From Utricularia gibba (taxonomy: Eukaryota; Streptophyta; Magnoliopsida; Lamiales; Lentibulariaceae): a stretch of 64,000 nucleotides of DNA. Positions 63,861-64,000 of this stretch are shown here, in pieces. The translations under genes were made by a program, and so were the position numbers. The stretch lies in contig NEEC01000012.1 in NCBI GenBank assembly GCA_002189035.1, positions 1,736,001 through 1,800,000 on the forward strand, given 5' to 3'. Position 1 is the first letter of the stretch. Every line of letters starts with the position of its first letter. Below the pieces are notes generated by a model. That model searched no databases and was not told where the DNA came from. It was given only the letters and a program-made list of their open reading frames with translations.

Positions 63861-64000
63861 CTGAAACTAGCTTCAATAATGAACTCCCTGCCCCGAAGCA
63901 CTTATAACTGGAGAAAAGATGCGACCCGAAATGGATGAAAAGGGCAGGGTTCTAATGTAAAGTTCGCTTCTTTCGTTCAGCCTTGCCCCGGTTGTCCCAG

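Overview
This is nuclear DNA of a flowering plant. Coding genes have short GT-AG introns and plant-specific families (class II TCP factors with miR319 sites, ALOG, ICR/RIP, TDY-type MAP kinase, gibberellin 2-oxidase, TMN/EMP70). They sit in AT-rich intergenic DNA with Copia remnants and small inverted-repeat elements. The protein families look eudicot-like, but I cannot name the species. All exon boundaries below were read by eye from splice signals, reading frame and family knowledge; no search was run.

Layout. 0-5 kb: decayed Ty1/Copia fragments and a duplicated block carrying a small, unrecognised membrane/Gly-rich reading frame on the minus strand. 5-10.3 kb: mostly AT-rich spacer. 10.4-11.8 kb: gibberellin 2-oxidase (+). 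11.8-14.7 kb: spacer. 15.1-16.2 kb: ICR/RIP scaffold protein (-). 16.8-18.0 kb: two inverted-repeat elements. 19.9-21.9 kb: TMN11/12-like EMP70 protein (-). 24.1-24.6 kb: mitochondrial-type ribosomal protein bS6 (-). 25.6-29.9 kb: kinesin-14 (+). 30.6-32.7 kb: solanesyl diphosphate synthase (+). 33.8-35.8 kb: MFS_5 transporter (+). 37.0-40.0 kb: TDY MAP kinase (+). 42.7-43.2 kb: ALOG/LSH regulator (-). 43.3-50 kb: spacer with one GC-rich, exon-like island. 50.5-55.2 kb: tandem pair of miR319-targeted TCP4-like genes (+). 57.2-58.4 kb: group E bZIP (-). 61.0-63.4 kb: homogentisate 1,2-dioxygenase (-). 63.7-63.9 kb: last exon of an unidentified minus-strand gene.

Most notable. (1) Three unrelated neighbouring minus-strand genes (ICR, TMN, bS6m) start from homologous 5' regions. 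Promoter-proximal DNA, the untranslated first exon and the first-intron donor all match, which suggests a duplicated leader captured by different genes. (2) Both TCP copies keep an in-frame, ATG-less stretch of 46-49 codons upstream of the ATG. It is bounded by the same TAG and starts with a CTG in good context, so a non-AUG N-terminal extension is possible. (3) Three otherwise well-conserved genes (TMN, kinesin-14, MAPK) each lack a single base, two of them in short G/C runs. This looks like consensus error more than biology. (4) The kinesin-14 has a GC-AG intron and an in-frame 99-bp tandem repeat that duplicates a splice donor.

Functional links. Solanesyl diphosphate synthase makes the plastoquinone side chain, and homogentisate dioxygenase destroys the plastoquinone/tocopherol head-group precursor. 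The other genes are growth regulators (GA inactivation, TCP, ALOG, ICR, bZIP) or housekeeping genes. Their proximity is probably ordinary plant gene order, not a cluster. I found no biosynthetic gene cluster and no clear new multi-gene system.
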